Of a stretch of DNA of 64,000 bases, positions 45,749 through 54,306 are shown in pieces. Under the pieces are notes generated by a model. That model worked only from the letters and a program-made list of their open reading frames with translations. It was not told the origin of the DNA and did not search any database. The stretch is from Paludibacteraceae bacterium (lineage in GTDB: Bacteria > Bacteroidota > Bacteroidia > Bacteroidales > Paludibacteraceae), in contig JAEERP010000011.1 in assembly GCA_016285885.1 (NCBI GenBank), positions 47,362 through 111,361 of the forward strand, read 5' to 3'. Position numbers and translations under genes: made by a program. Every line of letters begins with the position of its first letter. The stretch's first letter is position 1.

Positions 45749-45786
45749 GTAGGGCGTGCAACTTATTGTACGCCCTACTTTTTTCC
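45749..45786 (+). terminator. intrinsic terminator after the TSP3-OmpA gene
   Basis: GTAGGGCGT pairs with ACGCCCTAC across a short loop and is followed by a run of T (45779-45785). Confidence 0.9.
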
Positions 45787-46097
45787 CTAAGCTCAAGAAC
45801 AGACGCAACCGACTTTAACTTGAGAATCCGTGGACCATATGAAAAGTCACCCCTCCCAAAAAAGGAAATCGTCCTTGCCAAATGGGATGAAATATATCCG
45901 TGAAGTACCCCTTTTATATTGACCAAAATCAATAGAAATTAGTAGGTATATTTTTCATATTACGCATCAGTTTTATTATATTTGTTATAGTTAGAGGAAA
46001 AGCATTAGCTGTTTCAAGAATATAGACGCGAAGGGACTTCTACAAAGGACTCTGTGTATGTGAAATGGTATGATTGCGAAAGAGGAAGGAGGGTAAC
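45787..46097. other. intergenic region upstream of the cysteine-repeat adhesin
   Basis: About 310 bp with no supportable gene. It contains the -7 box at 45977-45984 and leaves a 5' untranslated region of about 110 nt. A longer reading frame starts at 46074, but its first residues are not a signal peptide. Confidence 0.5.
45977..45984 (+). promoter_or_regulatory. -7 box upstream of the cysteine-repeat adhesin
   Basis: TATATTTG, an exact TAnnTTTG match, preceded by an AT-rich stretch without a clear -33 TTTG. Confidence 0.5.
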
Positions 46098-49000
46098 ATG
46101 AAAATTTCAACGGCAAGAATCGCATCGGTAATAATACCGCTACTCACCATAGCGGTAACCGTGAGAGCTGTCCCATCCTCAAGCGATAGCGAATCAACCA
46201 CGCCACAAAACAACGACACGACGCCCTCCTCCACCCAATGGGCAGCATCCCCTAATAACGACATCGTACAACTAAGCGACACCTCATTCGTCTACAACGG
46301 AGAGGCGCAATCCCCGTCCATTCTCGTGGGAGAAGAGGGTGAACTCACCGAAGGCATAGACTACACCGTGAGCGGGGTACGCAGCGCCAAAGATGCGGGA
46401 TCCTACACCATCGAGATTTCAGGATTAGGGGAATACTCATTCAACATCACGAAGGAGTGGGAAATAACGAAGAAGAACATCATCGCAAGGCCGGCAGACA
46501 CCTCCAAGCATATTGGCACGAATGACCCTACCCTAACCTTCACCCTTGAAGGAATCATAGCGGGAGACACCCTGCTGGGGATATCGGTCGAAAGAGAGGC
46601 CGGAGAGAGTGTCGGCACCTATGCGATCCACCTCCAAGGGAACAACAACCACCAGAACTACATCCTCAACATGGAGAGCCAAGGCACCTTCACCATTGAA
46701 GGGCACCAATACACCAAGGGGGAAAACGCTGTGACGGAGAACGTCATACCACCCACTTGTACCGAAGACGGATCCCATGACGAAGTCTACTACTGTCAAT
46801 TCGACAGTTGCGGGGCGGAATGCCTACGCATCCATATGGTAGATTCCGCGATGGGTCACGATTTCTCTGAATCATTCACGACAGACGTACCAGCCACTTG
46901 CGAGAGGGCCGGATCGAAATCGAGACATTGCACAAGATGCTACCAAAAGATTGAAAACACAATTATTCCTGCCACAGGACACTCGTGGAGCGAAGGCTAT
47001 ATCAACGCAGAGCCCACCTGCGCCGAGCCAGGCGAACTGATCTACTACTGCAACAACACCAATTGTCATGAGACGAGGACGGAAGAAATAGCCCCTACAG
47101 AGCACTCCTACGAGGATTACTTCACGATGGATTTCCCTGCCACCTGCGAAGAGGATGGGCAAGAATCCAGACACTGCGCCATATGTGGCGCAACAACAGA
47201 CATCAGGGTGATACCTGCCCTGGGTCATAGCTGGGACAACGGCACCGTCGACACGAAACCCACTTGCGTAACGCCAGGGATAAAAATCTTCCGATGCACG
47301 GTAAGCAAGTGCAAAGGCGTCAAGGAGGAGGAGATGGAGGCGCTCGGACATGACTTCATTGAAGAATTCATCACAGACACCTTCCCGACCTGCACAAAAC
47401 CAGGAAGGAAGTCATGGCACTGCACCAGATGCACGGAGGTCGACAACGTGACGGAGATCCCTGCGCGCGGTCACAAATGGAACGATGGCGACACCGTCGC
47501 TTTCCCGAACTGTGTGGAGATGGGTATGATCATCTATACCTGCAACATACAAAGATGTGGCGCAACAGACACTGTTTATATTCCTGCACAAGGACACCTA
47601 TGGGACGAAGGCATCATCTCCAAAGAGGCCACCTGCACGGAGAAAGGAGAGATGTTCCACACCTGCATGAGAGAGGATTGCGGCGAGACGATGACAACGG
47701 AGATCAACGCTTTGGGGCATGACTACAACCCTGAATATACCATTGACATGCCAGCCACCTGCACACGCTCTGGAAGGAAATCCCAACACTGCAGCAGATG
47801 CAGCAGCACCATCAACAGCACTCTCATTCAGTCCACTGGACATTCGTGGGGTAATCCTACGACCATCATTCCTTCCACCTGCACCACCTCCGGCATCGTC
47901 AGCTACGCATGCACCAACGACAACTGCCAACAGACAAGGACGCAGGTGACGGAGAAACTCGGTCATGAGTTCGCCTCCACATACACCATTGACATACCTG
48001 CCACCTGCACTCAACAGGGCAGAAAGACCATCCATTGCATCCGATGCGACGAAAAGATAGAACCGGTCATCATCTCCGCCACAGGACACCTCGCAGGGGA
48101 TACGATCATCGACCGTGAAATCGCCGCAACCTGCACCGCACACGGAGAGGTTTCCCGGGCCGTATTCTGCGTCCACTGCCAAAAAGAGCTATGGAGAGCC
48201 ACCTCCGAAACTCCTGCCATCGGGCACAATTGGGACGAAGGGGAATTCGTCATCGCTCCGACAACCGAAAACATGGGCAAGAAGGTGTTCACCTGCCTCA
48301 ACTGCCAAAGCCAACGCTATGAGCTGGTTGAGAAACTCTATAAGACCATCATCATGCGAGAGCTCACGGACGGTACTATCTTCTCCGTCAAAAGCGAAGG
48401 ATACTGCCCAGGAAGCGAAGACTATGTCAGTTACACTGTGCTTGAGGGCATACCTGTCGAATACAAAGTGGACTTCACTGAGGCTGCAAAGAAACAAGGA
48501 TTCGAGGATGTTGATTGGACCGATGTATCCGCCGACTCTCGAATCGCCATCACACCACCAGGCAACTGCGAGGCTGGCACCTATCACGCCAACGTAACCT
48601 TCCGCGGAGAGAACCTGGCGACCACAATCGCCTACCCGCTCACTTTCACAGTCAACCTGAACAAATCCTATATGGTGGCCATCTTCGACGATGTGGTCAG
48701 CATCGACAACCGAGACAACCTCTTCCACACCTTCCAATGGTACCACAACGGGAAGATGATTGACGGGGCCACGAAGCCTTACTACCAAGAGATGGGCGGG
48801 CTGACCGGCAGTTACTACGTCCGCATCAACATAGGCACCGGCGCCGAAGCCAGAACCTGCAGCAGGGATGTGTGGGACAAAATCGTCCAAAAGACGAGAA
48901 GAATCACCGTTTCCCAAAACCCTATAAAGGAGGGAACGACCGTGACACTCCATAACTTCGAGGACACGCAACACACCCTGACCGTCATCAACGACCTCGG

Positions 49001-49121
49001 AACCACCCTCATCACGGAACGATTCACAGAGAACTCAATCAAGCTAAATGCTAATCGATTGCCGGCAGGTAACTATATCATCAATGTGGATGGCATCAGC
49101 CTGAAGGTGATAAAAGAATAA
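46098..49121 (+). CDS. secreted repeat protein with MBG domain and type A T9SS sorting domain
   Basis: A 1007-residue exported protein starting at 46098 (MKISTARIASVIIPLLTIAV is the signal peptide). Residues about 55-210 hold Ig-like and MBG-type domains (FVYNGEAQSPSI ... GIDYTVSGV; NDPTLTFTLEGIIAGDTL ... GTYAIHLQG). Residues about 215-750 are roughly a dozen cysteine-bearing repeats of the type PATCTxxGxxSxHCxRCxxxxxxxxIPATGHxW, each with CxxC-like pairs that could bind zinc or form disulphides. A short beta domain follows, and the last 75 residues are a type A T9SS sorting domain (VSQNPIKEGTTVTLHNF ... LPAGNYIINVDGISLKVIKE). Likely cell-surface adhesin secreted by the T9SS. It is followed after 43 nt by an OmpA-like gene. 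Confidence 0.83.
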   Translation: MKISTARIASVIIPLLTIAVTVRAVPSSSDSESTTPQNNDTTPSSTQWAASPNNDIVQLSDTSFVYNGEAQSPSILVGEEGELTEGIDYTVSGVRSAKDAGSYTIEISGLGEYSFNITKEWEITKKNIIARPADTSKHIGTNDPTLTFTLEGIIAGDTLLGISVEREAGESVGTYAIHLQGNNNHQNYILNMESQGTFTIEGHQYTKGENAVTENVIPPTCTEDGSHDEVYYCQFDSCGAECLRIHMVDSAMGHDFSESFTTDVPATCERAGSKSRHCTRCYQKIENTIIPATGHSWSEGYINAEPTCAEPGELIYYCNNTNCHETRTEEIAPTEHSYEDYFTMDFPATCEEDGQESRHCAICGATTDIRVIPALGHSWDNGTVDTKPTCVTPGIKIFRCTVSKCKGVKEEEMEALGHDFIEEFITDTFPTCTKPGRKSWHCTRCTEVDNVTEIPARGHKWNDGDTVAFPNCVEMGMIIYTCNIQRCGATDTVYIPAQGHLWDEGIISKEATCTEKGEMFHTCMREDCGETMTTEINALGHDYNPEYTIDMPATCTRSGRKSQHCSRCSSTINSTLIQSTGHSWGNPTTIIPSTCTTSGIVSYACTNDNCQQTRTQVTEKLGHEFASTYTIDIPATCTQQGRKTIHCIRCDEKIEPVIISATGHLAGDTIIDREIAATCTAHGEVSRAVFCVHCQKELWRATSETPAIGHNWDEGEFVIAPTTENMGKKVFTCLNCQSQRYELVEKLYKTIIMRELTDGTIFSVKSEGYCPGSEDYVSYTVLEGIPVEYKVDFTEAAKKQGFEDVDWTDVSADSRIAITPPGNCEAGTYHANVTFRGENLATTIAYPLTFTVNLNKSYMVAIFDDVVSIDNRDNLFHTFQWYHNGKMIDGATKPYYQEMGGLTGSYYVRINIGTGAEARTCSRDVWDKIVQKTRRITVSQNPIKEGTTVTLHNFEDTQHTLTVINDLGTTLITERFTENSIKLNANRLPAGNYIINVDGISLKVIKE

Positions 49122-49164
49122 GAGGAGGAACCATACGGAGGACAATCAGGAATAATAAACAGCA

Positions 49165-50610
49165 ATGAAAAGAAGCATCACATATCTCATACTCCTTTGC
49201 GTAACGACATTTTCTTATGCAGGCGAAGAGAAGAGTCTCCAACAAGAAAAGATTCCGTACCTGGGGACCAAACACTATCTGTGCCTGAATGCCGGAGGAG
49301 GATTGCACTCTCACATGCTCAAGGCGGATGGAGGTGATGCGGAATATGGCTATGGAAGCCTATTTGAGCTGAAATACCAACTCACGCCCAAGAACTGGGG
49401 TATAGGCATCGGCGTGCAGATCAGCTCTTATCGTGGCTATACGATCTTCAACCATAGTTACTCGGAGACATTCACCCACCTCGACAATGACCTCTCCTAC
49501 ACGCTCAACACTCAGTTCGTGAACTGGGAGGAGAGACAGAGCAACCTATCCATCGAGATTCCCTTCTCGATACAATGCATGAAGAGCATCAACAAGAACT
49601 GGAGCTTCCTGCTTGGATTCGGAGCTACGGTTTCGATTCCGATCAAAGAAAGATACACCACTCAAGATGGCTATTTCACCTCCGCCGGATGGTTCGAATC
49701 GACCAACGTGGTCTACGAGGATCTGCTTAACCATGGGTTCCGAACGGTGGACACTGAACTCTCCGGCCCCATAAACAATATGCGTCCAGGCGTAGGTGCG
49801 CACGTGGAGATAGGCTTCAACCGCGCGATACGTCAGAAAAGTGCCTTTTATATGGGGCTCTACACCCACTACGGAATCACGTCAATCACCGACCCGCAGG
49901 AAAACAGCCTCTACGACGGAAGCAACTATACAGGGGCTTACGAAAGCGAGCGGGTCGAGGAGGTCCACCCCTTCAAAGCAGGTGTAAAATTGGGCTTGCG
50001 ATTCAACCTCAGGGACAAAAAACGTGAGGCGGAGGCCATACGTATCGTCGAGGAGAAACAACGGGAGAGAGAGCGTCAAAAGGAGATCGCCGCCAGCGCC
50101 GAACAGATGAGGAGGGATCGTCTGCGCCAAGAGCAGAGAGAACGCATCCGTAGGGAGGAGGAGAACGACAGGCAGATGAGACTGGAGAAGGAACGAATCG
50201 AGGCGTACCATAAGGCTGCCTTAAAGGAAGAGAAGGAGGCCACCTTCGCCCTCAAGCGTATCGCGGATGAGGCGATCTACACCTACCCGAATAGTGTTCC
50301 TACCTTCCCGGAGGAAATCGAACGCTCGTTCGATATCATCTATACCTATTTGGCTAAACACGCAAACGCACGCATCCTCATAGTCGGACACACAGACAAT
50401 ACGATCAAAGGTGACAGAAGCGTCACCATCGGAAAGAAACGTGCCGATGCCTTCAAACAGGCATTGATACGCAAGGGTATACCTGAAGATAAGATAGAGT
50501 GTATCAGCAAAGGAAACACACAGCCTATCGCCTCCAACAACACGAAGGGCGGTAGGGAACTGAACAACAGGACAGAGTTGAAACTAAAAGGGGGTGAGGT
50601 GGAAGAATAA
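49165..50610 (+). CDS. OmpA-like protein with charged coiled-coil linker
   Basis: A 481-residue outer membrane protein. Signal peptide (about residues 1-19, ending FSYAG), a beta-barrel-like N-terminal half (about 30-285), then an unusual Arg/Glu-rich helix of about 75 residues (REAEAIRIVEEKQRERERQK onward) in place of the usual linker, and a C-terminal OmpA domain (about 385-481) with LIVGHTDNTIKGDRSV and GRELNNRTELKL. The long charged helix may span part of the periplasm. It probably shares a transcript with the upstream adhesin. Confidence 0.88.
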   Translation: MKRSITYLILLCVTTFSYAGEEKSLQQEKIPYLGTKHYLCLNAGGGLHSHMLKADGGDAEYGYGSLFELKYQLTPKNWGIGIGVQISSYRGYTIFNHSYSETFTHLDNDLSYTLNTQFVNWEERQSNLSIEIPFSIQCMKSINKNWSFLLGFGATVSIPIKERYTTQDGYFTSAGWFESTNVVYEDLLNHGFRTVDTELSGPINNMRPGVGAHVEIGFNRAIRQKSAFYMGLYTHYGITSITDPQENSLYDGSNYTGAYESERVEEVHPFKAGVKLGLRFNLRDKKREAEAIRIVEEKQRERERQKEIAASAEQMRRDRLRQEQRERIRREEENDRQMRLEKERIEAYHKAALKEEKEATFALKRIADEAIYTYPNSVPTFPEEIERSFDIIYTYLAKHANARILIVGHTDNTIKGDRSVTIGKKRADAFKQALIRKGIPEDKIECISKGNTQPIASNNTKGGRELNNRTELKLKGGEVEE

Positions 50611-50611
50611 A

Positions 50612-50636
50612 AAAGAGCGGATAATCAATCCGCTCC
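50612..50636 (-). terminator. intrinsic terminator of the dxs transcript
   Basis: GAGCGGA and TCCGCTC form a 7-bp stem; on the minus strand a run of T follows. The stem overlaps the last codons of the minus-strand gene ending at 50625. Confidence 0.8.
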
Positions 50637-51398
50637 GAACACTTCCCTACGCGTACTGTATTTCTTCTGACGCATACTCAAACGGTAGGTGATCACCTCG
50701 TCCGCAAGCGTGACCGGATCATCCTTGGAATAGGTCTCGAAAAGCAGGAATCCTCCCTTCAGCCCATTCGGCATCGCCTTCTCGGGATGCCATCCTCTAC
50801 CAATGTAGAAAAAGGCTTGGTATGAGCCATTATCGAGTCTGAATGTATAAGTGCTATCCGCCTTGACATAGGCATGGCTCACTACCCTTCCGTTCTCGTT
50901 CTTTTCCTTGATCAGAGCGATCATGTCAAAGGAGATGGGCGCCACCACCACGATGTCCGAGTTAGAGTCTTTCTTAGGCTTCTTAGGCAATCCATATTGA
51001 TCCTGATAGGGCATGGCGCCTTGCTCCAAGGAGTTCTTGCCATACTTCTCCACCTCGCTCTGCCAATACACGATGCTATCCCGCAGGCGGGTGGCTTCCG
51101 CCGTGTATTTGTCATGCGGATAGGCAAAGAGAAACTCGTCGTAAGCCTCAACCGTATTCTTCTTCCTGCGATCCTGGAAATAAGGCTCCTCCAAGAGACC
51201 TTTCCTTTCGTTCACGCGATCCATATACTTGCTCTGTGGATATACCTCCCGATACTCGACATAGCCCCGCACCGTGTTTTTGTGGATGGCGGCCCAATAA
51301 TCAAATGTCTCGGAAAAAACAGTGTTCAGAAGGACGTAGCCAACCGCTAAGACAACGACAACACCCGCAAAGATTTTAAGCATCAATTTCTCATTCAT
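50625..51398 (-). CDS. membrane-anchored protein of unknown function
   Basis: Not recognised. A 257-residue protein with one N-terminal membrane segment (LMLKIFAGVVVVLAVGYVLLN, about residues 5-25) and the rest probably periplasmic. Residues about 35-110 contain two tetratricopeptide-like units (TVRGYVEYREVYPQSKYMDRV and TVEAYDEFLFAYPHDKYTAEA), a pattern of tandem helices used for protein contacts. The C-terminal part looks beta-rich. It starts 14 nt downstream of dxs, so it is probably co-transcribed, and ends in a terminator. Confidence 0.75.
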   Translation of the reverse strand: MNEKLMLKIFAGVVVVLAVGYVLLNTVFSETFDYWAAIHKNTVRGYVEYREVYPQSKYMDRVNERKGLLEEPYFQDRRKKNTVEAYDEFLFAYPHDKYTAEATRLRDSIVYWQSEVEKYGKNSLEQGAMPYQDQYGLPKKPKKDSNSDIVVVAPISFDMIALIKEKNENGRVVSHAYVKADSTYTFRLDNGSYQAFFYIGRGWHPEKAMPNGLKGGFLLFETYSKDDPVTLADEVITYRLSMRQKKYSTRREVFGAD

Positions 51399-51412
51399 AG
51401 ATAAACCCTTAT

Positions 51413-53317
51413 TTATTTTTTCAGGATAGACTCGATGGCGGCGTAGATACCGTCAGCGTCCATCCCATAGTAATGATACAACTCTTCTTGTGTGCCATGG
51501 GTGGCGAAGATATTCGGAATGCCGATGCGCTTCACATGCATCGTCACGTCATGGTCTGCGAAGTACTCCAGCACGGCGGAGCCGAATCCACCCGACACGA
51601 CACCATCCTCGACCGTAATGACGGATTGGTATGTCTTGGCGACCTCGTTCAACAGTTCTTCGTCCAACGGTTTCAGGAAGAGCATGTTATAGTGTGAAAC
51701 GCTCATGCCGTTCTCCTCCGCCTTGGCGATCGCCTTTGCGGCTGCATGGCCCAACGGACCGAGCGATAGAACCGCAAGGGAAGAGGTTCCCTTCTTCAGG
51801 CAAACGCCCTTGCCCACCGGCATCTCCTCCATCTCCTTGTGCCAATCCAACAAGACGCCCTTGCCACGCGGGTAGCGGATCATGAACGGTCCGTGGCCCG
51901 GCAAGGAGGCCGTGTACATCAGGTTACGAAGCTCGATCACATTCATCGGGGAAGCGATCGTGAGATTCGGCACGCAACGGAAGGCCGCCAGATCGAACGC
52001 TCCGTGGTGGGTCGCACCGTCAGAGCCGACCAATCCCGCACGGTCCAGGCACATGACCATGTCCAGATTCTGCAGGCAGACATCATGGATCACGTTGTCA
52101 TACGCGCGTTGCATGAAGGAGGAGTATATGTTACAGAAAGGCATCATGCCCTCCTTCGCCAAGCCGGCTGAGAAGGTGACCGCATGGCCCTCCGCGATAC
52201 CCACGTCGAAGACACGGTCGGGCATCTCATGCATCAGGAAGGACATGGAACAGCCCGAAGGCATGGCAGGGGTGATACCCACCACCTTATCGTTCATGCG
52301 CGCCAGTTCGACCAAGGTATGTCCGAACACGTCCTGGAACAGAGGCGGCGTATCCTTCGTGATAGGAGCCACGACCCGCTCGCCCGTCTCCTTGTTGAAC
52401 TTGCCCGGCGCATGCCAGATCGCAGCGGCTTCCTCCGCAGGCTTGAAGCCCTTGCCTTTTTTCGTCTTGATATGCAGCACCTTCGGTCCCTGGTAATCCT
52501 TGATCGAACGAAGGATCTTCACGAGGCTGACCACGTCATGGCCGTCCACCGGACCGAAGTATCGGAGGTTGAGCACCTCGAAAAGGTTATGTTCATTGGC
52601 GATGGCCGCCTTGACCGAGTTGTGGAAACGGATATGCTTCGCCTTCTCGTCCTCCTTCACCCATCCCAGTTTCGCGAAGAAACGGTAGAGCTTATAGCGC
52701 CATTTGTTGTAGGTGGCGGAGGTGGTCAGACGCACGAGGTACTCGCTCATACCCCCCACCGGCGCATCGATGGCCATGTGGTTGTCGTTGAGCACGACCA
52801 ATAGATTGTTAGGATAGGCGGAGGCGTTGTTCAGTCCCTCGAAAGCCAGACCGCCCGACATGGCGGCGTCACCGATGACAGCCACCGTATGGGCTTGTTG
52901 CTTGCCCAACTTATCGTCAGCGATGGAGATACCCAAGGCAGCAGAGATGGAGTTGGAGGCATGGCCCGCCACGAAGGAGTCGTACTCGCTCTCGTGAGGG
53001 TTAGGGAAACCACTGATACCACCAAACTGACGGTTGGTGGAGAAGCGGGTCCTACGTCCCGTGAGGATCTTATGTCCGTAAGCCTGGTGACCCACGTCCC
53101 AAACAATCTTATCCTCCGGCACGTCATACACGTAATGCAATGCGACCGTCAACTCCACGACGCCAAGGCTCGAAGCCAAGTGTCCCGGATTATGCGAGAG
53201 CTCGTCGATGATGAAACGGCGCAACTCGTCACACACCTGAGGTAACTGGGACTCGTCCAACTTCTTCAGATCGGACGGAGTATCTATCTTATCTAACAAT
53301 GATTCCAATGCAACCAA
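51413..53317 (-). CDS. dxs: 1-deoxy-D-xylulose-5-phosphate synthase
   Basis: A 634-residue thiamine diphosphate enzyme that joins pyruvate and glyceraldehyde 3-phosphate in the first step of the methylerythritol phosphate route to isoprenoids. The N-terminal motif [37 protein letters not shown], the ThDP motif [17 protein letters not shown] ... NDN, and the transketolase-like middle ([33 protein letters not shown]) are all present. Complete and of normal length. A TACTTTTG -7 box lies 34 nt upstream. Confidence 0.97.
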   Translation of the reverse strand: MVALESLLDKIDTPSDLKKLDESQLPQVCDELRRFIIDELSHNPGHLASSLGVVELTVALHYVYDVPEDKIVWDVGHQAYGHKILTGRRTRFSTNRQFGGISGFPNPHESEYDSFVAGHASNSISAALGISIADDKLGKQQAHTVAVIGDAAMSGGLAFEGLNNASAYPNNLLVVLNDNHMAIDAPVGGMSEYLVRLTTSATYNKWRYKLYRFFAKLGWVKEDEKAKHIRFHNSVKAAIANEHNLFEVLNLRYFGPVDGHDVVSLVKILRSIKDYQGPKVLHIKTKKGKGFKPAEEAAAIWHAPGKFNKETGERVVAPITKDTPPLFQDVFGHTLVELARMNDKVVGITPAMPSGCSMSFLMHEMPDRVFDVGIAEGHAVTFSAGLAKEGMMPFCNIYSSFMQRAYDNVIHDVCLQNLDMVMCLDRAGLVGSDGATHHGAFDLAAFRCVPNLTIASPMNVIELRNLMYTASLPGHGPFMIRYPRGKGVLLDWHKEMEEMPVGKGVCLKKGTSSLAVLSLGPLGHAAAKAIAKAEENGMSVSHYNMLFLKPLDEELLNEVAKTYQSVITVEDGVVSGGFGSAVLEYFADHDVTMHVKRIGIPNIFATHGTQEELYHYYGMDADGIYAAIESILKK

Positions 53318-53350
53318 CTAATTATTTTTGCCTCTACAATAAATCAATTA

Positions 53351-53358
53351 CAAAAGTA
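53351..53358 (-). promoter_or_regulatory. -7 box upstream of dxs
   Basis: TACTTTTG on the minus strand matches TAnnTTTG. No clear -33 element. Confidence 0.5.
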
Positions 53359-53434
53359 GGAATAAATTCGATAAAGTTGATAGACTAACCCCCTATTATT
53401 TCAGACCGCACATTCCATCCTGAAAAGGAAGGAT

Positions 53435-53887
53435 TTAGCAGGACTGATCCGTTTCCCGTAGAGCTTCCTTATGAGCTTCGTTCAATTTGATGGTAAAGAG
53501 AAAACAAAGAACCGGCAGGGCGGAACTGAACAGCAAAAAGAGCACGGCAAGGGGATGGGTGATCATCGAAAAGGCGATAGCCACATAAAAGGACAACATC
53601 GTCAAGATCAGCAAGATTACACCACTGAAAATCAACGTCCCACGCAAGATCTGGAGAGATTCCTCACAACCCTTCTTCGCCCAGGAAATAAGTGCGATAG
53701 TATAAACATAATATGCGATCAAAAGCGCACTAAAAATATATAGAGGGACAAACAAAAGATCACCGAATCTTTGTTCCCCGAGCCATATTGCAATAAAGGC
53801 AATAATAAACGCCACAGCAATCACCCATAGAATCAGAGTGATGACTCGGAAAATAAGGACAAGGGACAACAAACGACGAAGATCCAT
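53435..53887 (-). CDS. small four-helix membrane protein
   Basis: Not recognised. A 150-residue very hydrophobic protein with four predicted membrane helices (about residues 8-35, 42-68, 82-108, 112-135) and a short charged C-terminal tail (KLNEAHKEALRETDQSC). No motif is visible. It starts 3 nt after the stop of a 42-codon reading frame, which suggests a two-gene unit. It is separated from dxs by 117 nt with a promoter box. Confidence 0.65.
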   Translation of the reverse strand: MDLRRLLSLVLIFRVITLILWVIAVAFIIAFIAIWLGEQRFGDLLFVPLYIFSALLIAYYVYTIALISWAKKGCEESLQILRGTLIFSGVILLILTMLSFYVAIAFSMITHPLAVLFLLFSSALPVLCFLFTIKLNEAHKEALRETDQSC

Positions 53888-53890
53888 GGC

Positions 53891-54019
53891 TCAATGAATT
53901 TTATAAAGATTAATAATATTAGACAGCAATCTGCGCAGCGTCGACCGCGAAGCATCCTGAAGATGTTGCGACTGCTCCACATCCTTGGCACTATTACCAT
54001 TCTGTTCCATTGACAACAT
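53891..54019 (-). CDS. 42-residue small protein upstream of the membrane protein
   Basis: An open frame of 42 codons plus stop. The product begins MLSMEQNGNSAKDVEQ and ends in a basic/hydrophobic helix LRRLLSNIINLYKIH. It has a promoter box (TATATTTG on the minus strand, 54038-54045) about 19 nt before the ATG and stops 3 nt before the next gene, so translational coupling is likely. No homologue is recognised. The alternative start at 54010 would give 39 residues. Confidence 0.5.
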   Translation of the reverse strand: MLSMEQNGNSAKDVEQSQHLQDASRSTLRRLLSNIINLYKIH

Positions 54020-54037
54020 GTTTAGATATCTCTTTCA

Positions 54038-54045
54038 CAAATATA
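54038..54045 (-). promoter_or_regulatory. -7 box for the small-protein/membrane-protein unit
   Basis: TATATTTG on the minus strand, exact TAnnTTTG match. It implies a short untranslated leader. Confidence 0.5.
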
Positions 54046-54066
54046 ATAATTTCTTAGTTCCAACTA

Positions 54067-54083
54067 GGGTACAATTTGTACCC
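54067..54083. promoter_or_regulatory. GTACAA-TTGTAC dyad upstream of the CRISPR locus
   Basis: GGGTACAA-T-TTGTACCC, a perfect 8-bp dyad, just upstream of the divergent promoter of the small-protein unit and about 90 bp from the tracrRNA 3' end. The same core recurs between cas9 and cas1. Could be an operator. Confidence 0.5.
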
Positions 54084-54169
54084 CATTTGAAATGACGATC
54101 CTATACGGGAAACGGTGAATGGTGGGGAGGAATATGGGAAGGGAACGTCCGAATAGAGGGGGAAGGTAT

Positions 54170-54306
54170 AAACGAAGGCGACTCCCCCCGAGGGAGAGCC
54201 GCCTTAAATGTTTTCACAACGGAATAATCCTTATTGTGAATTGCTTCAATTTTGTGTTGCTAATTTACTCGTTTTTTCTTACATTGCAAACAAAAACAGA
54301 AGAAAA
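54170..54306 (-). ncRNA. tracrRNA
   Basis: Read on the minus strand, the region 54234-54255 gives an anti-repeat exactly complementary to nucleotides 2-24 of the CRISPR repeat except for one bulged base. It is followed by AATAAGGATTATTCCGTTG, resembling the tracrRNA nexus, then AAAACATTTAAGGCGGC and a stem of about 13 bp (54175-54205) that ends the RNA. The 5' part (54256-54298) also resembles the 3' half of the repeat with insertions, so the whole segment is a diverged repeat. A promoter lies antisense in the first codons of cas9. The RNA would pair with crRNA, recruit RNase III and load Cas9. Exact ends are predicted, not measured. Confidence 0.85.

Noticed and set aside
54208..54306. Upstream start of Cas9 adding 33 residues
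   Set aside because: The added residues would be read from the tracrRNA anti-repeat region and do not belong to the Cas9 N-terminus, which begins KKILGLDLGTNSIGW.
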